Positions 15,508-25,267 are shown, counted from the first letter of the stretch. The stretch: 64,000 nucleotides of DNA from Mycoplasmopsis gallinacea (GCF_900660495.1 NZ_LR214950.1:558001-622000); one strand, 5' to 3'. Numbers and translations: made by a program. Notes: a model not told the origin generated them from the sequence alone.

Positions 15508-16180
15508 AGGATTTATTTTTGATTTAGATGGCGTTATTACTGATACTGCTATTTTACATTTTCTAGCTTGACAAAAAGTATTAAAAGATAATGGTATTGA
15601 ATATACAGAAAGTGAAAACGAACAATTTAGAGGTTTACCTAGACTTGATACTTTGGAAGCTATTTTAAAATACAAGAACAAAGAAAATGATTTTAACTAT
15701 GAGCAAAAACAAAAAATTTGTGATTTAAAAAATGATTATTATTTGTCTCTTTTATCAACTCAAGTAAATGAAAACTCAATTCTCCCAGGTATTAAAGAGT
15801 TTTTAACAGAAGCCAAAAAAGAAAAAATTAAGTTAGCAATTGCTTCAAGTAGTTATAATGCACCTTTAATTTTGGAGAAATTAGGGATTATTAATTATTT
15901 TGATTTTATAGTTAACCCTGCAACTATAAAAAATGGGAAACCAGCACCTGATATTTTTATTTCTGCTGCTAATGGACTGAATTTAAAAACAAATGAATGT
16001 ATCGGATTTGAAGATGCTTCTGTTGGTGTTCAAGGTATTAAAAAAGCAAATATTTTAGCTGTTGCAATTACTGCTGAAAACGAAAAATTATTTGCAAATG
16101 CAGATTTAATTTTAAATTCAACTAAAGAATTATCATTGCAATTAATCAAAAGCACTTTTAAAAAAGAATTTTCGGAGTAA
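15500..16180 (+). CDS. pgmB: Beta-phosphoglucomutase (HAD superfamily)
   Basis: 226 residues from a GTG start at 15500 that overlaps the end of the phosphorylase gene; the frame reads IKGFIFDLDGVITDTA from there. HAD motifs: DLDGVITD (nucleophile and acid Asp), FRGLPR (the RGxxR cap motif of this family), ASSSYNAP (motif II Ser), KPAPDIF (Lys) and GFEDASVGVQGI (motif IV). It converts beta-glucose-1-phosphate to glucose-6-phosphate. The 8-base overlap suggests coupled translation with the phosphorylase. A strong terminator follows. Confidence 0.92.
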
Positions 16181-16221
16181 TAAAACAAAACTTTTTTAAT
16201 AAAAATGATTAATCTTTACAT

Positions 16222-16250
16222 AAAAAACCTTCCGCTGGAAGGTTTTTTAA
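16222..16250 (+). terminator. Terminator closing the maltodextrin operon
   Basis: AAAAAACCTTCC, a 3-base loop and GGAAGGTTTTTT form a GC-containing 12-bp stem ending in T. It lies 42 bases after pgmB. Confidence 0.9.
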
Positions 16251-16338
16251 TTTAAAAAGTGCTTGTGCAAAAAATATTATTTTAGGCCCAAAAAATGCAC
16301 ATTATTTTTGTATCTGGTAAAACAAATACACAAAATTA

Positions 16339-16377
16339 TATAATTATTATGGGTAATAAAATTACCATTTAGGGGGG
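16339..16377 (+). promoter_or_regulatory. -10 box, small hairpin and strong ribosome-binding site
   Basis: TATAAT is at 16339-16344. GGTAATAAAATTACC (16352-16366) can form a small hairpin and lies in a seven-codon reading frame (ATG 16349 to TAG 16372). A run of six G (16372-16377) sits just before the ATG at 16381. The upstream reading frame may be incidental. Confidence 0.45.
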
Positions 16378-16380
16378 AAT

Positions 16381-16503
16381 ATGAAACATAAACTTGGATT
16401 TAAATCACTTATTTTAGGCGCATTTGCAACTTCATTACTTGCTTTAAATAGTTTTAATATAAGTTCTCAATCTAACTTAGAATATAAAAAGGGGAACTTT
16501 TAG
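16381..16503 (+). CDS. Short secreted peptide or 5' remnant of a surface-protein gene
   Basis: 40 residues: a basic start (MKHKLGFK), a hydrophobic core (SLILGAFATSLLAL) and a short polar tail before TAG at 16501. This is a signal-peptide-like leader with almost nothing behind it. It has a good -10 box and a G-rich ribosome-binding site, so it is probably transcribed. No continuation of a secreted protein is visible in other frames before the next gene, so it may be the remnant of a truncated surface-protein gene. Function unknown. Confidence 0.4.
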   Translation: MKHKLGFKSLILGAFATSLLALNSFNISSQSNLEYKKGNF

Positions 16504-16830
16504 TTTCGAAAATCAGGTAATTTCTTATGATGAATTTAAGTCAAAATACTAATAAAAGATTAATTATCCATTCTTGTGCTTTACAGTCAATAATTTTTCT
16601 TTTATTAACATATGGTCTATCAATCCGTCTCTTTGATTGAATGATAGTATATGATAGTTATTATAGTGGGTGATTCTGATTTTTTATCGAAATTGAAATT
16701 TGTTTATATGTTTTCGTTGTTTTAACAATGATTATTTCTAAAATACCGCTAATAAACTCTTTTAATTCTTGAAAAACTAAATTATTATATCTTTTCACGT
16801 TCGGTATCTTCTTGTTAAAAGTAAAAGATG

Positions 16831-16876
16831 AAAATATTGCTAATTTTAAACTGCTAAGAAAAACGAATTTAATTAT
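16831..16876. repeat. Target-site duplication, left copy (IS1634 element 1)
   Basis: 46 bases beginning AAAATATTGCTAATTTTAAA, identical to 18732-18777. The two copies immediately flank the IS ends, as expected for IS1634, which is known to make long target duplications of variable length. Confidence 0.92.
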
Positions 16877-16921
16877 CCTGAGTTTCCAAGTTAAGAGCAA
16901 CTTTGCAATCAGGAAAAATTT

Positions 16922-16954
16922 ATACTCATATACTAAAGTATATGAGTATTTTTT
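16922..16954 (+). terminator. Terminator-like hairpin inside left end of IS1634 copy 1
   Basis: ATACTCATATACT and AGTATATGAGTAT form a 13-bp stem with a 2-base loop followed by T-rich sequence. It lies between the IS end and the transposase promoter. Confidence 0.7.
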
Positions 16955-16997
16955 AATAAAAAATATCTTTTTTACTAAAACTACTCAAACTATATGA

Positions 16998-17003
16998 TAT
17001 AAT
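16998..17003 (+). promoter_or_regulatory. Extended -10 box of transposase gene, copy 1
   Basis: TATAAT with TG one base upstream (an extended -10), ending 6 bases before the ATG at 17010. The transcript would be leaderless. The other IS copy has the same arrangement at 28254. Confidence 0.7.
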
Positions 17004-17009
17004 TTAATT

Positions 17010-18644
17010 ATGAGTAATTACATTTTATGCAAAACAAAAAAGTCAAAAGGAACTTATCTTGGTTTAGCAGTTTCTAATGGTTATGGTAAAGGTATTAGTC
17101 AAATGGTTGGTGTAGGATACTGAGAAGAAATTAAAGAAAAATATTCTCTTTCTAGTTTGGAAGATATAAAACCACTAGCCAAACTTATAGAAGTGAGTTC
17201 AGATAAAAAAGCTGTAAAATCTAAATTTTTTGAACTATTGGAACCAATGTCAGTACGAACCAATGTTAAAAACATTGGTATCGATTTAATTTATAAAGTT
17301 ATAAAAGAATTAGAATTGTTTAGTTTTTTACCAAATTCAAAACACAAATCTCTTCAAGAAGTGCTCGAATTTATAATAGGAACAAGAATAATTTTCCCTA
17401 GAAGTTATATTTGTCAATACAAAAATAAAAATGACTTTATCCAAGGTTTAAACATTAAAAAGTCATCTATTTATAATTACTTAGATATTTTTTTAGAAAA
17501 CAAAAACACTATACTATTAAATCTTTATGATAAATTGAAAAAGTTAACTGATAGAAATGAAAAAGTTATACATTTTGATAATACAACAGTTTATTTTGAG
17601 AGCTTTTCAAGAAGCGGAATAAGAAATAAAGGTTTTTCAAAAGATGGAAAACACAATGAAGATCAAATCGTAATAGCAATGGCCACAGATAACAATGGAA
17701 TTCCCTTTCACTACAAAGTTTTTCCAGGAAACACAGCTGATTCGCAAACTTTAATAACATTTTTAGTTGAAATGAAGAAAATTTATAACATAAAAGATGT
17801 TGTTGTAATTGCTGATAGAGGGTTAAGTCAAAGTGCAAACATTAGATTTTTAGAACAAAAAGGTTATAAATTTATATTTCAAAAACGAATTGATAATTTA
17901 AATGCTGAATCAAGAAACTTTATAGTTCAAGATAAAGATTATATGTGCATAAATAATATATTTTCTAAAGAAAGAATTATTGAATCTTCTTGAAATAAGA
18001 AAAGATTTAATGGTAATTACAGAAAACAAATTGTTTATTTTAGTCCTTCAAAAGAAACATTAGATAAAGTAAAAAGAAAAAACCTTATAGATAGAATTAA
18101 TAAAAAATCAATTGGCGGAACAATATGCTTAAGCGATTTGGTTCCAGAATACAAAAGAAAATATATGGATGTAGATGGTGTCACAGTTGGAAGATTAAAC
18201 TATGACAAAATAAAGAAAATAGCTGATCAAGATGGATTTTATATGATAGAAACAAATATCCTTGATTTATCAGCAGAAAAAGCAAATGAAATTTATAGAC
18301 AACAATGAAAAATAGAAGAAGGTTTTCGTATTTTAAAATCATCACTTGAAATTAGACCTATTTTTGTTCATAAAGAAGAGCATATTCTAGCGCATGTATT
18401 TTTATGTTTCTTATCTCTTGTTGTTCTAAAATATTCAATCTTTAAACTGAAAAAATTCTATGAAACAAATGGAGAAATTCAGAAAATTACAATTAACAAA
18501 TTTATAGATGCTTTAAAACTTATAACTATAACTCAAAAAATAGTAAATGATGAAGTAGTATCGGAAATTACAAATAATTTAGATCCATCACACAAAGAGT
18601 TAAACAAAATATATAGTGATTTTTACAACATACTAGATAAATAG
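17010..18644 (+). CDS. IS1634-family transposase, copy 1
   Basis: 544 residues; apparently intact with TGA as Trp. DDE residues are visible in VIHFDNTTVYFES (first Asp), VVVIADRGLS (second Asp) and WKIEEGFRILKSSLEIRP (Glu in the C-terminal YREK-like region). It is clearly similar to, but not identical with, the transposase at 28266-29894, so the two elements are related IS types, not recent copies of one. The start at 17010 (MSNYILCKTKKSKGTYLG) matches MSYSLCKKKQNGKYYLV of the other. The frame has no stop other than TAG at 18642. Confidence 0.92.
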
Positions 18645-18663
18645 TTCTAGTAATTTTTAAGAC

Positions 18664-18706
18664 AAAAAAACGAATACGTCTATATAGTAGATGTATTCGT
18701 TTTTTT
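18664..18706 (+). terminator. Terminator inside right end of IS1634 copy 1
   Basis: AAAAAAACGAATAC pairs with GTATTCGTTTTTTT around a loop of about 15 bases. It lies 19 bases after the transposase stop. Confidence 0.85.
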
Positions 18707-18731
18707 ACAGGTTGTAACTTGGAAACTCAGG

Positions 18732-18777
18732 AAAATATTGCTAATTTTAAACTGCTAAGAAAAACGAATTTAATTAT
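18732..18777. repeat. Target-site duplication, right copy (IS1634 element 1)
   Basis: Identical to 16831-16876 over 46 bases. The reading frame of the split membrane-protein gene resumes inside it. Confidence 0.92.
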
Positions 18778-18983
18778 GATTTTTGTGTGAAGTTTTATAT
18801 TCTTAGGTTTTTTGCTTTTTTTCATTATTGGTTCTTTAGTAACAAATAATGCTATATCTCCAGGGATATGAGGTATTATATTTTATGAATCTATTATTGT
18901 TTTACCGCCTTTAATACCATTAGTTTTTAATTTATTTTTATATAAAAAATCTTTATCCTTAGCTAAATAATAACTTAATAATG

Positions 18984-19033
18984 AAACACAAATACAGAGT
19001 AAAAAGTTTATAACTCTTGATTTGTGTTTTTTA
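18984..19033 (+). terminator. Terminator after the split membrane-protein gene
   Basis: AAACACAAATACAGAGT pairs imperfectly with ACTCTTGATTTGTGTTT and runs into T. It separates the disrupted gene from the ABC-2 operon. Confidence 0.75.
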
Positions 19034-19043
19034 TATTCTTTTA

Positions 19044-19097
19044 TTGATAACTTAATATTATTGTTATATAATAATCATATTACTAAATAGTAATATA
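19044..19097 (+). promoter_or_regulatory. Promoter of the ABC-2/lipoprotein operon with downstream palindrome
   Basis: TTGATA (19044-19049), a 17-base spacer and TATAAT (19067-19072) form one of the best promoters in the window. Just downstream ATATTACTAAATAGTAATAT (19078-19097) is a palindrome that could be an operator or an mRNA hairpin. AAAGGA precedes the ATG at 19109. Confidence 0.7.
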
Positions 19098-19108
19098 GAA
19101 AGGAAACT

Positions 19109-20916
19109 ATGAGTTTTAAACTTTTTCAATATATAAAATTCCTATCACAAATAATTTTGAAGAAAAAGACCACTATAATTTTGCCTATTATTTTTTAGCG
19201 CTGGCGATTGCGTCGTCAATAACAATTGCTTCATTGAACCTTCAGCAAAATTATTATTTAATTTCAAAATATTTTTATGGGTTTTTAATGTTGATTTTTA
19301 CAGTGCTTTTTGGTTCTTTAAAAGCACTAAATATTTATAAAGACCTTGAAAACGAAGGGATTGATTTAATAACTTTATCAAAACCAATCTCGAGAAAGTC
19401 AATTTTTTTAGGTAAATTAATTACTTTTTACTTATTTAATTTACTTTGATCACTTTTAATTTTTGTTTGTTCTGCTATCTTTTTAGCTAGCTTGAATAAA
19501 AGTGATTTTGATATAACTTATTTATTTTTATCATTTTTAATCTCTTTCTTTTCATTTGCAATTTTTGGTTTAATCACTTCCTTGATTGCTTTTAAATTCA
19601 ATTCAAAAATTGCAATGACAGCACCATTGGCTATCATTGCCCCACTAACCTTATCAGGTAGCTTTATTTCATCTAATTCAACACCAAGCAACAACAATAT
19701 TGCTTATTATCTCAATTCAAAATACCAATATCACAAATCAGGTAATGAAAGTGATACTGAGAAATTTTATTTAAAAAATGGAAAGGATGCTTTCTTTATA
19801 ATTCCAAACGGTTATCAAAATGCCGGATTTAGCAATAATCAAAAAAGTTATATTGAAAAAAGCGTTGCGTTATCTAAAAACTCAGCTAAAGAATGACAAA
19901 TATTCTCTTGATTATCACTTCCTTATCAACTAGTAGATATTTTGAATACTGAAAATAAAGATGTTTTTGGTTCATTAAATACGCTTAAAGAATCAAATTT
20001 AGATCAGTACATTAATTACTCAAATTTAGAAAGTAATATCTATTCTTATAAATTAAATAAAAAACCTGAAATTATTAAATTAGAAACACTTGCAGTATTA
20101 AAAGGTGCAAAAGAGCAAAGTTATATTGTGCCAGGAATGTTAAAAAATGAGAGTCAAATTGAGAATTTAGTAAATACAGATATCATTTTCGCTAGAGAAA
20201 ATGCTGATAATTTTGACATTTCTTTCCCAGAAGATGAATTTGTTTATGCTTCACCAAATGATTTAGTTGGTTCATTAAAATGAACATTTATGAAGGAAAT
20301 TCTAAATGATGCAGTTTTTGTTTCTGAAGCAACAAAATTAATTGAAAAAACAGTTAAGGAGACTCACTCAATAACTGATGAGCTTCAAATCAAATCTAAA
20401 TTTATTACAAATATTCAAAACTACATAAATAATGAAAACTCACTTTTAAATTTATACGAAAATAAAGAGATTGCTATCTTTGATCCATTTGCTTTAAAAG
20501 AAAGAAAAATTAGTAGTTTAACTGAAAAGAAAGTTTATCTTGCAAGTGCATTTTTATACTACTTATATTTTTCTAATAATGATTCTAAATTGCTAAGAGC
20601 AACACTTAAAAATGAAAGAATAAGAGATGCTTATGAACCATCAATTTTCAAAATTCAAATTGGTGAATTTAACTATCAAATAGGTGGATATGCATCATAT
20701 GAGAAAATTCAAAAAGTTCAAGATCAAAAAGTTGTTATCAGATATAACTTAAAACCAAGCAATAATTTCTTATTTCAAAAAGTTAAAGAGGTTTATTCAA
20801 TCCAAAGAGATACTAAAGTTGTAAATAAAAATCTTTATGTGCTTTTATGAATTACGCTTGCCCTTATTTTAACAATCACTAACACTTACATTTACACAAG
20901 AAAGGACTATAAATAA
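19109..20916 (+). pseudogene. ABC-2 type transporter permease, frameshifted near its N-terminus
   Basis: Reading starts at ATG 19109 (MSFKLFQYIKFLSQII) and hits TAG at 19196. The rest of the protein continues in the -1 frame from 19195 (LALAIASSITIAS) to TAA at 20914. The switch lies at a run of six T (19191-19196): a seventh T would restore one reading frame of about 600 residues. The protein has N-terminal membrane segments (YGFLMLIFTVLFGSLKAL, LITFYLFNLLWSLLIFVCSAIFL, FLSFLISFFSFAIFGLITSLIAF, MTAPLAIIAPLTLSGSF), a large outside domain of about 350 residues and a last segment at LLWITLALILTITNTYIY. It could be a true mutation, a switchable tract or a sequencing error. It overlaps the ATPase start (TAATG). 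Confidence 0.75.
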
Positions 20917-21617
20917 TGAATAACATTTTGGAAATTAAAAATTTATCAAAGATTTATAAAGGTTCTTCACGCGGTGTAAATGATATTTCATTTAATGTAA
21001 AAGAAGGTGATTTTCACGCTTTTATTGGACAAAACGGAGCGGGGAAAACTACAACAATTAAGTCAATCATTGGTTCATACCTGAATTATAAAGGAGAAAT
21101 TCTTATTAATGGAATTTCTTCTAAAGAACCTCAAAGTAAAGCTTTTCTTGGGTATGTGCCTGAAAATGCTATTTTCCCACCAGAACTCACTACCGAAAAA
21201 TACTTGTTATATTTAGCTTCTCTTTCAGGAGTTTCAAATCAAAAAGCAAAAGAAAGGATTCTCGCCTTTCTTGAAAAATTTAAGATTGCAGATTTAAAAA
21301 ATGAAAAACCAATAAACTTTTCATCTGGACAAAAGAAAAAGGTTTTATTAATTCAAGCACTCTTACACGATCCTAAAATTATTATTTTAGACGAACCTGC
21401 TGCTAATTTAGACCCATTAGCTAGATACGAATTATTTAGCACACTTTTAGAGCTTAAAAAAGAGGGTAAAACTATTTTTATTAGCTCACACGTATTAAGC
21501 GAGATTGATAAATTTGCAGATTCACTAACATTAATTGATTCTGGAAAGATCTTATATTCAGGTATAAAAGAAAAATCGCTCGAGGATATATTTTATGAAA
21601 AAGTGATTGCTAAATAG
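20916..21617 (+). CDS. ABC transporter ATP-binding protein (ABC-2 partner)
   Basis: 233 residues. Walker A is IGQNGAGKTTT, the signature region reads FSSGQKKKV, Walker B is KIIILDEPAANLDP, and the H-loop is ISSHV. It lies directly after the permease with a one-base overlap and ends 23 bases inside the first lipoprotein gene, so the five genes probably form one operon. The substrate is unknown; such ATPases drive ABC-2 exporters. The orphan ATPase at 43112-44140 shares the stretch GY(V/I)PE.AIFP and is a paralog. Confidence 0.92.
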   Translation: MNNILEIKNLSKIYKGSSRGVNDISFNVKEGDFHAFIGQNGAGKTTTIKSIIGSYLNYKGEILINGISSKEPQSKAFLGYVPENAIFPPELTTEKYLLYLASLSGVSNQKAKERILAFLEKFKIADLKNEKPINFSSGQKKKVLLIQALLHDPKIIILDEPAANLDPLARYELFSTLLELKKEGKTIFISSHVLSEIDKFADSLTLIDSGKILYSGIKEKSLEDIFYEKVIAK

Positions 21618-22551
21618 TCTTGGTACTTCAATCGTTTTACCTGCTTTTCTTGCTTTTTCTTGCCAAAAAAATGTAACAAATACTAAAAAATCAATAACTC
21701 TTAAAAAAGTAGATACATTCCAAAATAACAAATCAATTAATTTTTTATTAAACAAATTTTTCTCTAATAATGAAAAAGAAATTTCTACCTTCTTAAATAA
21801 TCAAAATAATATTAATAACTCTAAATTTGATGAATTAAAATACGCTTTATTATGGTTTGAACCTTTTAGATCTATTTCTAATGAGAAAGCCGGTGGCTTT
21901 GCTTCCTTAGTGGATGAATCCAGAAAAATACTTGTTAATAACTTAGATAAAAATTGGTTTTGATTTTTAAAAAACATCAAAAACTCTTCCTTTATTTTTA
22001 ACCCTTATGGTAGTTATTACTCAGCTTTTTCTAATGAACAAAATGATTTTGAATATATTCAAGAAAAATTCCCCTCACTTTCACTTAATCTTGAATCTAA
22101 TGAGATCATAGATCATTTAGTGGTTGACATTCCGGAAAGCGCATATGACGTTTATGACCAAAAACAAGCCATATACTTAATTTACTCAAGCAATTTTGCA
22201 ATTAAATTTTATAACTGAAATAATACTGAAAAATTATTAATTCCTGATGTATATTATCTTCCTGATGCTCAAAACATTGAAGAAACTAAAGAAATTTTAA
22301 CCACTTTTGAAAATCGAATTTGATCTGAATATAACCAATGAATAATAGATGAAATTGAATATCAAAAGGGTTATAATGACCCAAGCTATGATCCTGAAAA
22401 TACAAAGCAAAAATTTAATGACAAACATTTATTAACTCAGTTTAATCGAGTTGCTTATTCATATATGAGCAAAATTGCTATAAATAATTTAAACGCTAAT
22501 CAAAAACAAATTTATAAATTTACTTGAAAGGATATTAATGAAAATTCATAA
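21595..22551 (+). CDS. Surface lipoprotein 1 of the ABC-2 operon
   Basis: 318 residues; TGA Trp at the fourth codon and several more. The signal peptide MKKWLLNSLGTSIVLPAFLAFSC ends in a lipobox-like AFSC, so Cys-23 would be lipidated. The mature part is Asn/Lys/Glu-rich and contains an aromatic stretch LDKNWFWFLKNI, which recurs in the next two genes. This resembles mycoplasma surface proteins described by an aromatic motif, although I assign no function. It overlaps the ATPase end by 23 bases and the next gene by 14. Confidence 0.75.
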
Positions 22552-23455
22552 ATTATTACCTTTAGTTTCATTTTTAGCACCTTTAAGTTTATTTTCTTGT
22601 GGAAATTATCAAAAAAGCACAGAGCTATCTAATTTAATTGATAGTTCTTCAAATGTACTTCAAAACGACCAAAGCGAAAAAGAGAAAATGACTAAATTTG
22701 TTTTAGATTCAATTTTAAATAAACAATTTAAAAATAGCCAAGTTAATAGAGTTGCTTTTATAAATTCACAAAATAATGAAGCTAACATAACTGCCTTTTT
22801 AGAAAAATCACAGCAATATAGTCAAATAATTTTAAATTCAAACGAGAGCGATCAAATAGAGGAAGCTAAAATAAACTTAAAAAACTTATATAACAAAAAT
22901 TGATTAATTTTGTTAAATCACCTTAATAAACTTCACATTCATTTTGATAATTGATACTACTTTCAAGACTATAATTCAGATTTAAAAAATTCAGCTCACT
23001 CACAAGAATTCAAAGATAAAATTGAGCACTCTCTTAACTTCCCTAGACCTTGAACTGAAGAATATAAAACCGAGCTTTTCCTAAATCCTGATGCTAAACC
23101 TAAATTTGAAGTTTTTTATGATACAAAAATTAAAAACCTCTTTTTAGACGAAATTATCGAAGGTGAAGAGTCAGCTGAAATGCCTAATACTACTATTTTT
23201 TATGTTTTAAAAGATAAATTGCTCTTTAGAATAAAAGTAAATAATGAAAATGTGGAAATTCAAAATATCATCTACTTTGACAAAAGTAAAAGCAAGATTT
23301 CATTAAATCTTATTTCAAATATTGTTCATAGCGGATTTGTGCATAATGATCAAGAAGGATATGATCGTTTAGAAGAAGATATTGTGAATAAATATCGTTA
23401 TAATATGCCTTCAGAAGTTTTATTAGTTAATAAAGGAGAGAAAAATGAAAATTAA
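22538..23455 (+). CDS. Surface lipoprotein 2 of the ABC-2 operon
   Basis: 305 residues with TGA Trp codons. The signal peptide is MKIHKLLPLVSFLAPLSLFSC, with Cys-21 as lipidation site. The mature part carries YNKNWLILLNHL, matching the aromatic KNW stretch of its neighbours, followed by Tyr/Phe-rich sequence (WYYFQDY). It is a paralog of the flanking genes; identity looks low outside the motif. It overlaps the previous gene by 14 bases and the next by 11, with GGAGAG before the next ATG. Function unknown; membrane-anchored and exposed. Confidence 0.75.
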
Positions 23456-24323
23456 AAAGTTAATTCCGTTTTTTCTAATTGCTCCTGTTTCTTTATTTTC
23501 TACCTCTCCAATTAATGTACAAAATTCAAATAATATCTCTACTAAAAATGAATCAATAACTGAAGATAAATGAAACATCTTTATTGAACAAAAATACGTT
23601 CAATCAATCCTAAATAGAATTTATAAAAGTGATGACACAAAGAAAAATGAATATATTCAATCTCAAAAAGATTTAGGACAAGAATATAGCAAAGAAATTA
23701 AAAAATGACTATATTTTGGAAACAATGTTGCTAAAACTTTTGATTATGATGGAAAAAGTTTTTGAAACTCTAATACCATGCCTTACGCACTAAAACAAGC
23801 TCAGAATAAACTCAATGAACTTTACAAAAAGAATTGGTTATGATTTTTATTTAACTTAGAAAACTTAGAATTTGCTTATTATCCACAATTTGACCAGTTC
23901 CAAGGTTCATCTGCAAATATTGGGTTAGAAACTCAAGAAAATGCATTGAAACTTAGTTCATTTTATACACCAAAAAGTAATCAAATTTTAGACTATGCTG
24001 TTCAAATCCAAGATTATCACGAGTCTCAAAATATCAACTACTTTCTTTTAACTAATGAAGGTTTTATTATTGATATCGAAATTAACGATTACAATGATCC
24101 TGAATATGATGATGATATTACAATTTCCGCTTATCTATCAATTTATAGCGCTGTAATAAACAAGAAAAATATCAAAGATATCTTTAATATAAACAAATAT
24201 GTTTTAGACTCTAAAGATTTTTATGAAGTCGAATCTGATAAAAGCCGAGAAATATTATTTAAAGAACATTATGGTGGTTCTATTCTAAGGTTCACACTTT
24301 ATGATATTAAAATTGATAATTAA
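23445..24323 (+). CDS. Surface protein 3 of the ABC-2 operon (lipobox Cys missing)
   Basis: 292 residues with TGA Trp codons. The leader MKIKKLIPFFLIAPVSLFSTSP is nearly the same as that of lipoprotein 2, but the expected Cys is replaced (LFST in place of LFSC). The protein may therefore be secreted or stay tethered by its leader. The mature part contains KKNWLWFLFNLENLEFAYY, the aromatic motif of this family. It ends the operon; its stop lies in the terminator stem. Function unknown. Confidence 0.7.
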
Positions 24324-24362
24324 AAAACAAATATCTCTTAAAAATAGAGATATTTGTTTTTT
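24322..24362 (+). terminator. Terminator of the ABC-2/lipoprotein operon
   Basis: AAAAAACAAATATCTCT and AGAGATATTTGTTTTTT form a 17-bp stem with a 7-base loop. It is symmetric enough to act for the opposing ECF gene too. Confidence 0.9.
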
Positions 24363-24924
24363 AATACATTAAATGATTCTTGCTTATAAATGGTTTTTGA
24401 CTATATAAATAAACCAAAAATGGATGAAGCAATAAAGTCGCAATGGTAATAAAAATAAACTCAGCAGTTGCATTAATTCAAATCAAAGTTAGTCAACCTT
24501 TAACAGTAAGTCCAATGTTTAAATCTGAAATTTCATTATGAATAAGGATAAACGCACTCACTAAAAGAGTATTTAATAAAGGTGTTGCCATTCCTATTAT
24601 TGCTGTTTTTCAAAGCTTTGGCTTACCTAAAAATTTAATAATTAGGTAGACAATTATTCCCAATAATAAACGTGGAATGATTGAAATATCAGGAAAGACA
24701 AATAAAATTCTCCCAAACACTAGAGCAGCTATAAATGAACCTAGTCCAATCATAAAACCGATAGAAGAACCTAGTTTTTCTAAGTGATAAGACCCAATAA
24801 TGATGATTATTGGTACAAAAGTAATTGAAATATCACCAAGACTAATATAGCCTAGGTTAGGAACTAATGACAAAAGCAACACTATTGCAAAATAAATACT
24901 TAAATAAGTAATTTTTCTTACCAT
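24361..24924 (-). CDS. ECF transporter S component (possibly pantothenate-specific)
   Basis: 187 residues with TGA Trp codons; five or six hydrophobic segments. The N-terminus MVRKITYLSIYFAIVLLLSLVPNLGYISLGDISITFVPI fits the ECF S-component family (PF12822 type), where a short helix is followed by the PNLGYI.LG.ISITF.P pattern. S components give substrate specificity to a shared energising module (EcfA-EcfA'-EcfT), not present in this window. The gene lies just past the 5S rRNA gene from coaBC and coaX, which act on pantothenate, so a pantothenate carrier is a reasonable guess. Another vitamin is possible. Its promoter is at 24947-24952 and GGAG precedes the ATG. Confidence 0.75.
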
Positions 24925-24946
24925 TTTAAATCTCCAAGTTTCTATA

Positions 24947-24952
24947 ATTATA
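24947..24952 (-). promoter_or_regulatory. -10 box of the ECF S-component gene
   Basis: TATAAT on the minus strand, 22 bases before the ATG, followed by a GGAG site. It lies directly after the 5S terminator. Confidence 0.55.
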
Positions 24953-24953
24953 T

Positions 24954-24986
24954 AAAAAAGCTTGTTTTTATCTAAAAAACAAGCTT
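24954..24986 (-). terminator. Terminator downstream of 5S rRNA
   Basis: On the minus strand AAGCTTGTTTTT and AAAAACAAGCTT pair around a 5-base loop and are followed by TTTTT. Confidence 0.85.
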
Positions 24987-24999
24987 AAAGGAAATAAAA

Positions 25000-25105
25000 A
25001 AAAGCAGCTCCCTATTTTCACCTTTCGGCTATCGTCGGCACTAAGAGGCTTAACTACTGAGTTCGGAATGGTATCAGGTGATCCCTCTTGCTATCGCTAC
25101 TAGTG
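25000..25105 (-). rRNA. rrf: 5S ribosomal RNA
   Basis: The minus strand contains the highly conserved 5S core CCGAACTCAGTAGTTAAG and complementary ends (CACTAGTAGCGATAG... and ...AGGGAGCTGCTT). Length is about 106 bases. A TATAAT box on the minus strand at 25116-25111 lies 6 bases before the start, and a terminator follows. No 16S or 23S gene is next to it, as in several mycoplasmas whose 5S gene is separate. The ends are estimated to within a few bases. Confidence 0.93.
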
Positions 25106-25110
25106 AAAAT

Positions 25111-25116
25111 ATTATA
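25111..25116 (-). promoter_or_regulatory. -10 box of 5S rRNA
   Basis: TATAAT on the minus strand, 6 bases upstream of the 5S start. Confidence 0.7.
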
Positions 25117-25267
25117 GCACCATTTTTTTAAAAAGCAAAATATTTTTTTAAAAATTTTTCTGGTTTTTTTGAAAACCACTTATTTTTCTAATTAAACTCC
25201 TGAAATTAAGTGGTAAAAATCTTTTGTTTATTTTAATCAACAAAAATTATTTTTTACCATAATTTAT

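Larger units (their letters stand above)
16877..18731 (+). mobile_element. IS1634-family insertion sequence, copy 1
   Basis: About 1855 bp, bounded by inverted ends CCTGAGTTTCCAAGTT (16877-16892) and AACTTGGAAACTCAGG (18716-18731), a perfect 16-bp match. It carries one transposase gene. Terminator-like hairpins lie inside both ends (16922-16954 and 18664-18706). It interrupts a membrane-protein gene. The exact boundary is uncertain by one G. Confidence 0.93.
16527..18970 (+). pseudogene. Membrane-protein gene split by an IS1634-type insertion
   Basis: The 5' part (16527-16876) and 3' part (18778-18970) join exactly in frame when the IS and one copy of the 46-bp duplication are removed, giving about 180 residues. 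The protein would have four hydrophobic segments, two on each side of the insertion: residues near LQSIIFLLLTYGLSI and FIEIEICLYVFVVLTMII before it, and WSFIFLGFLLFFIIGSLV and IIFYESIIVLPPLIPLVF after it. TGA codons are Trp. The start could be the ATG at 16527 or 16530. I do not recognise the family. A terminator follows the 3' part. Confidence 0.7.
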
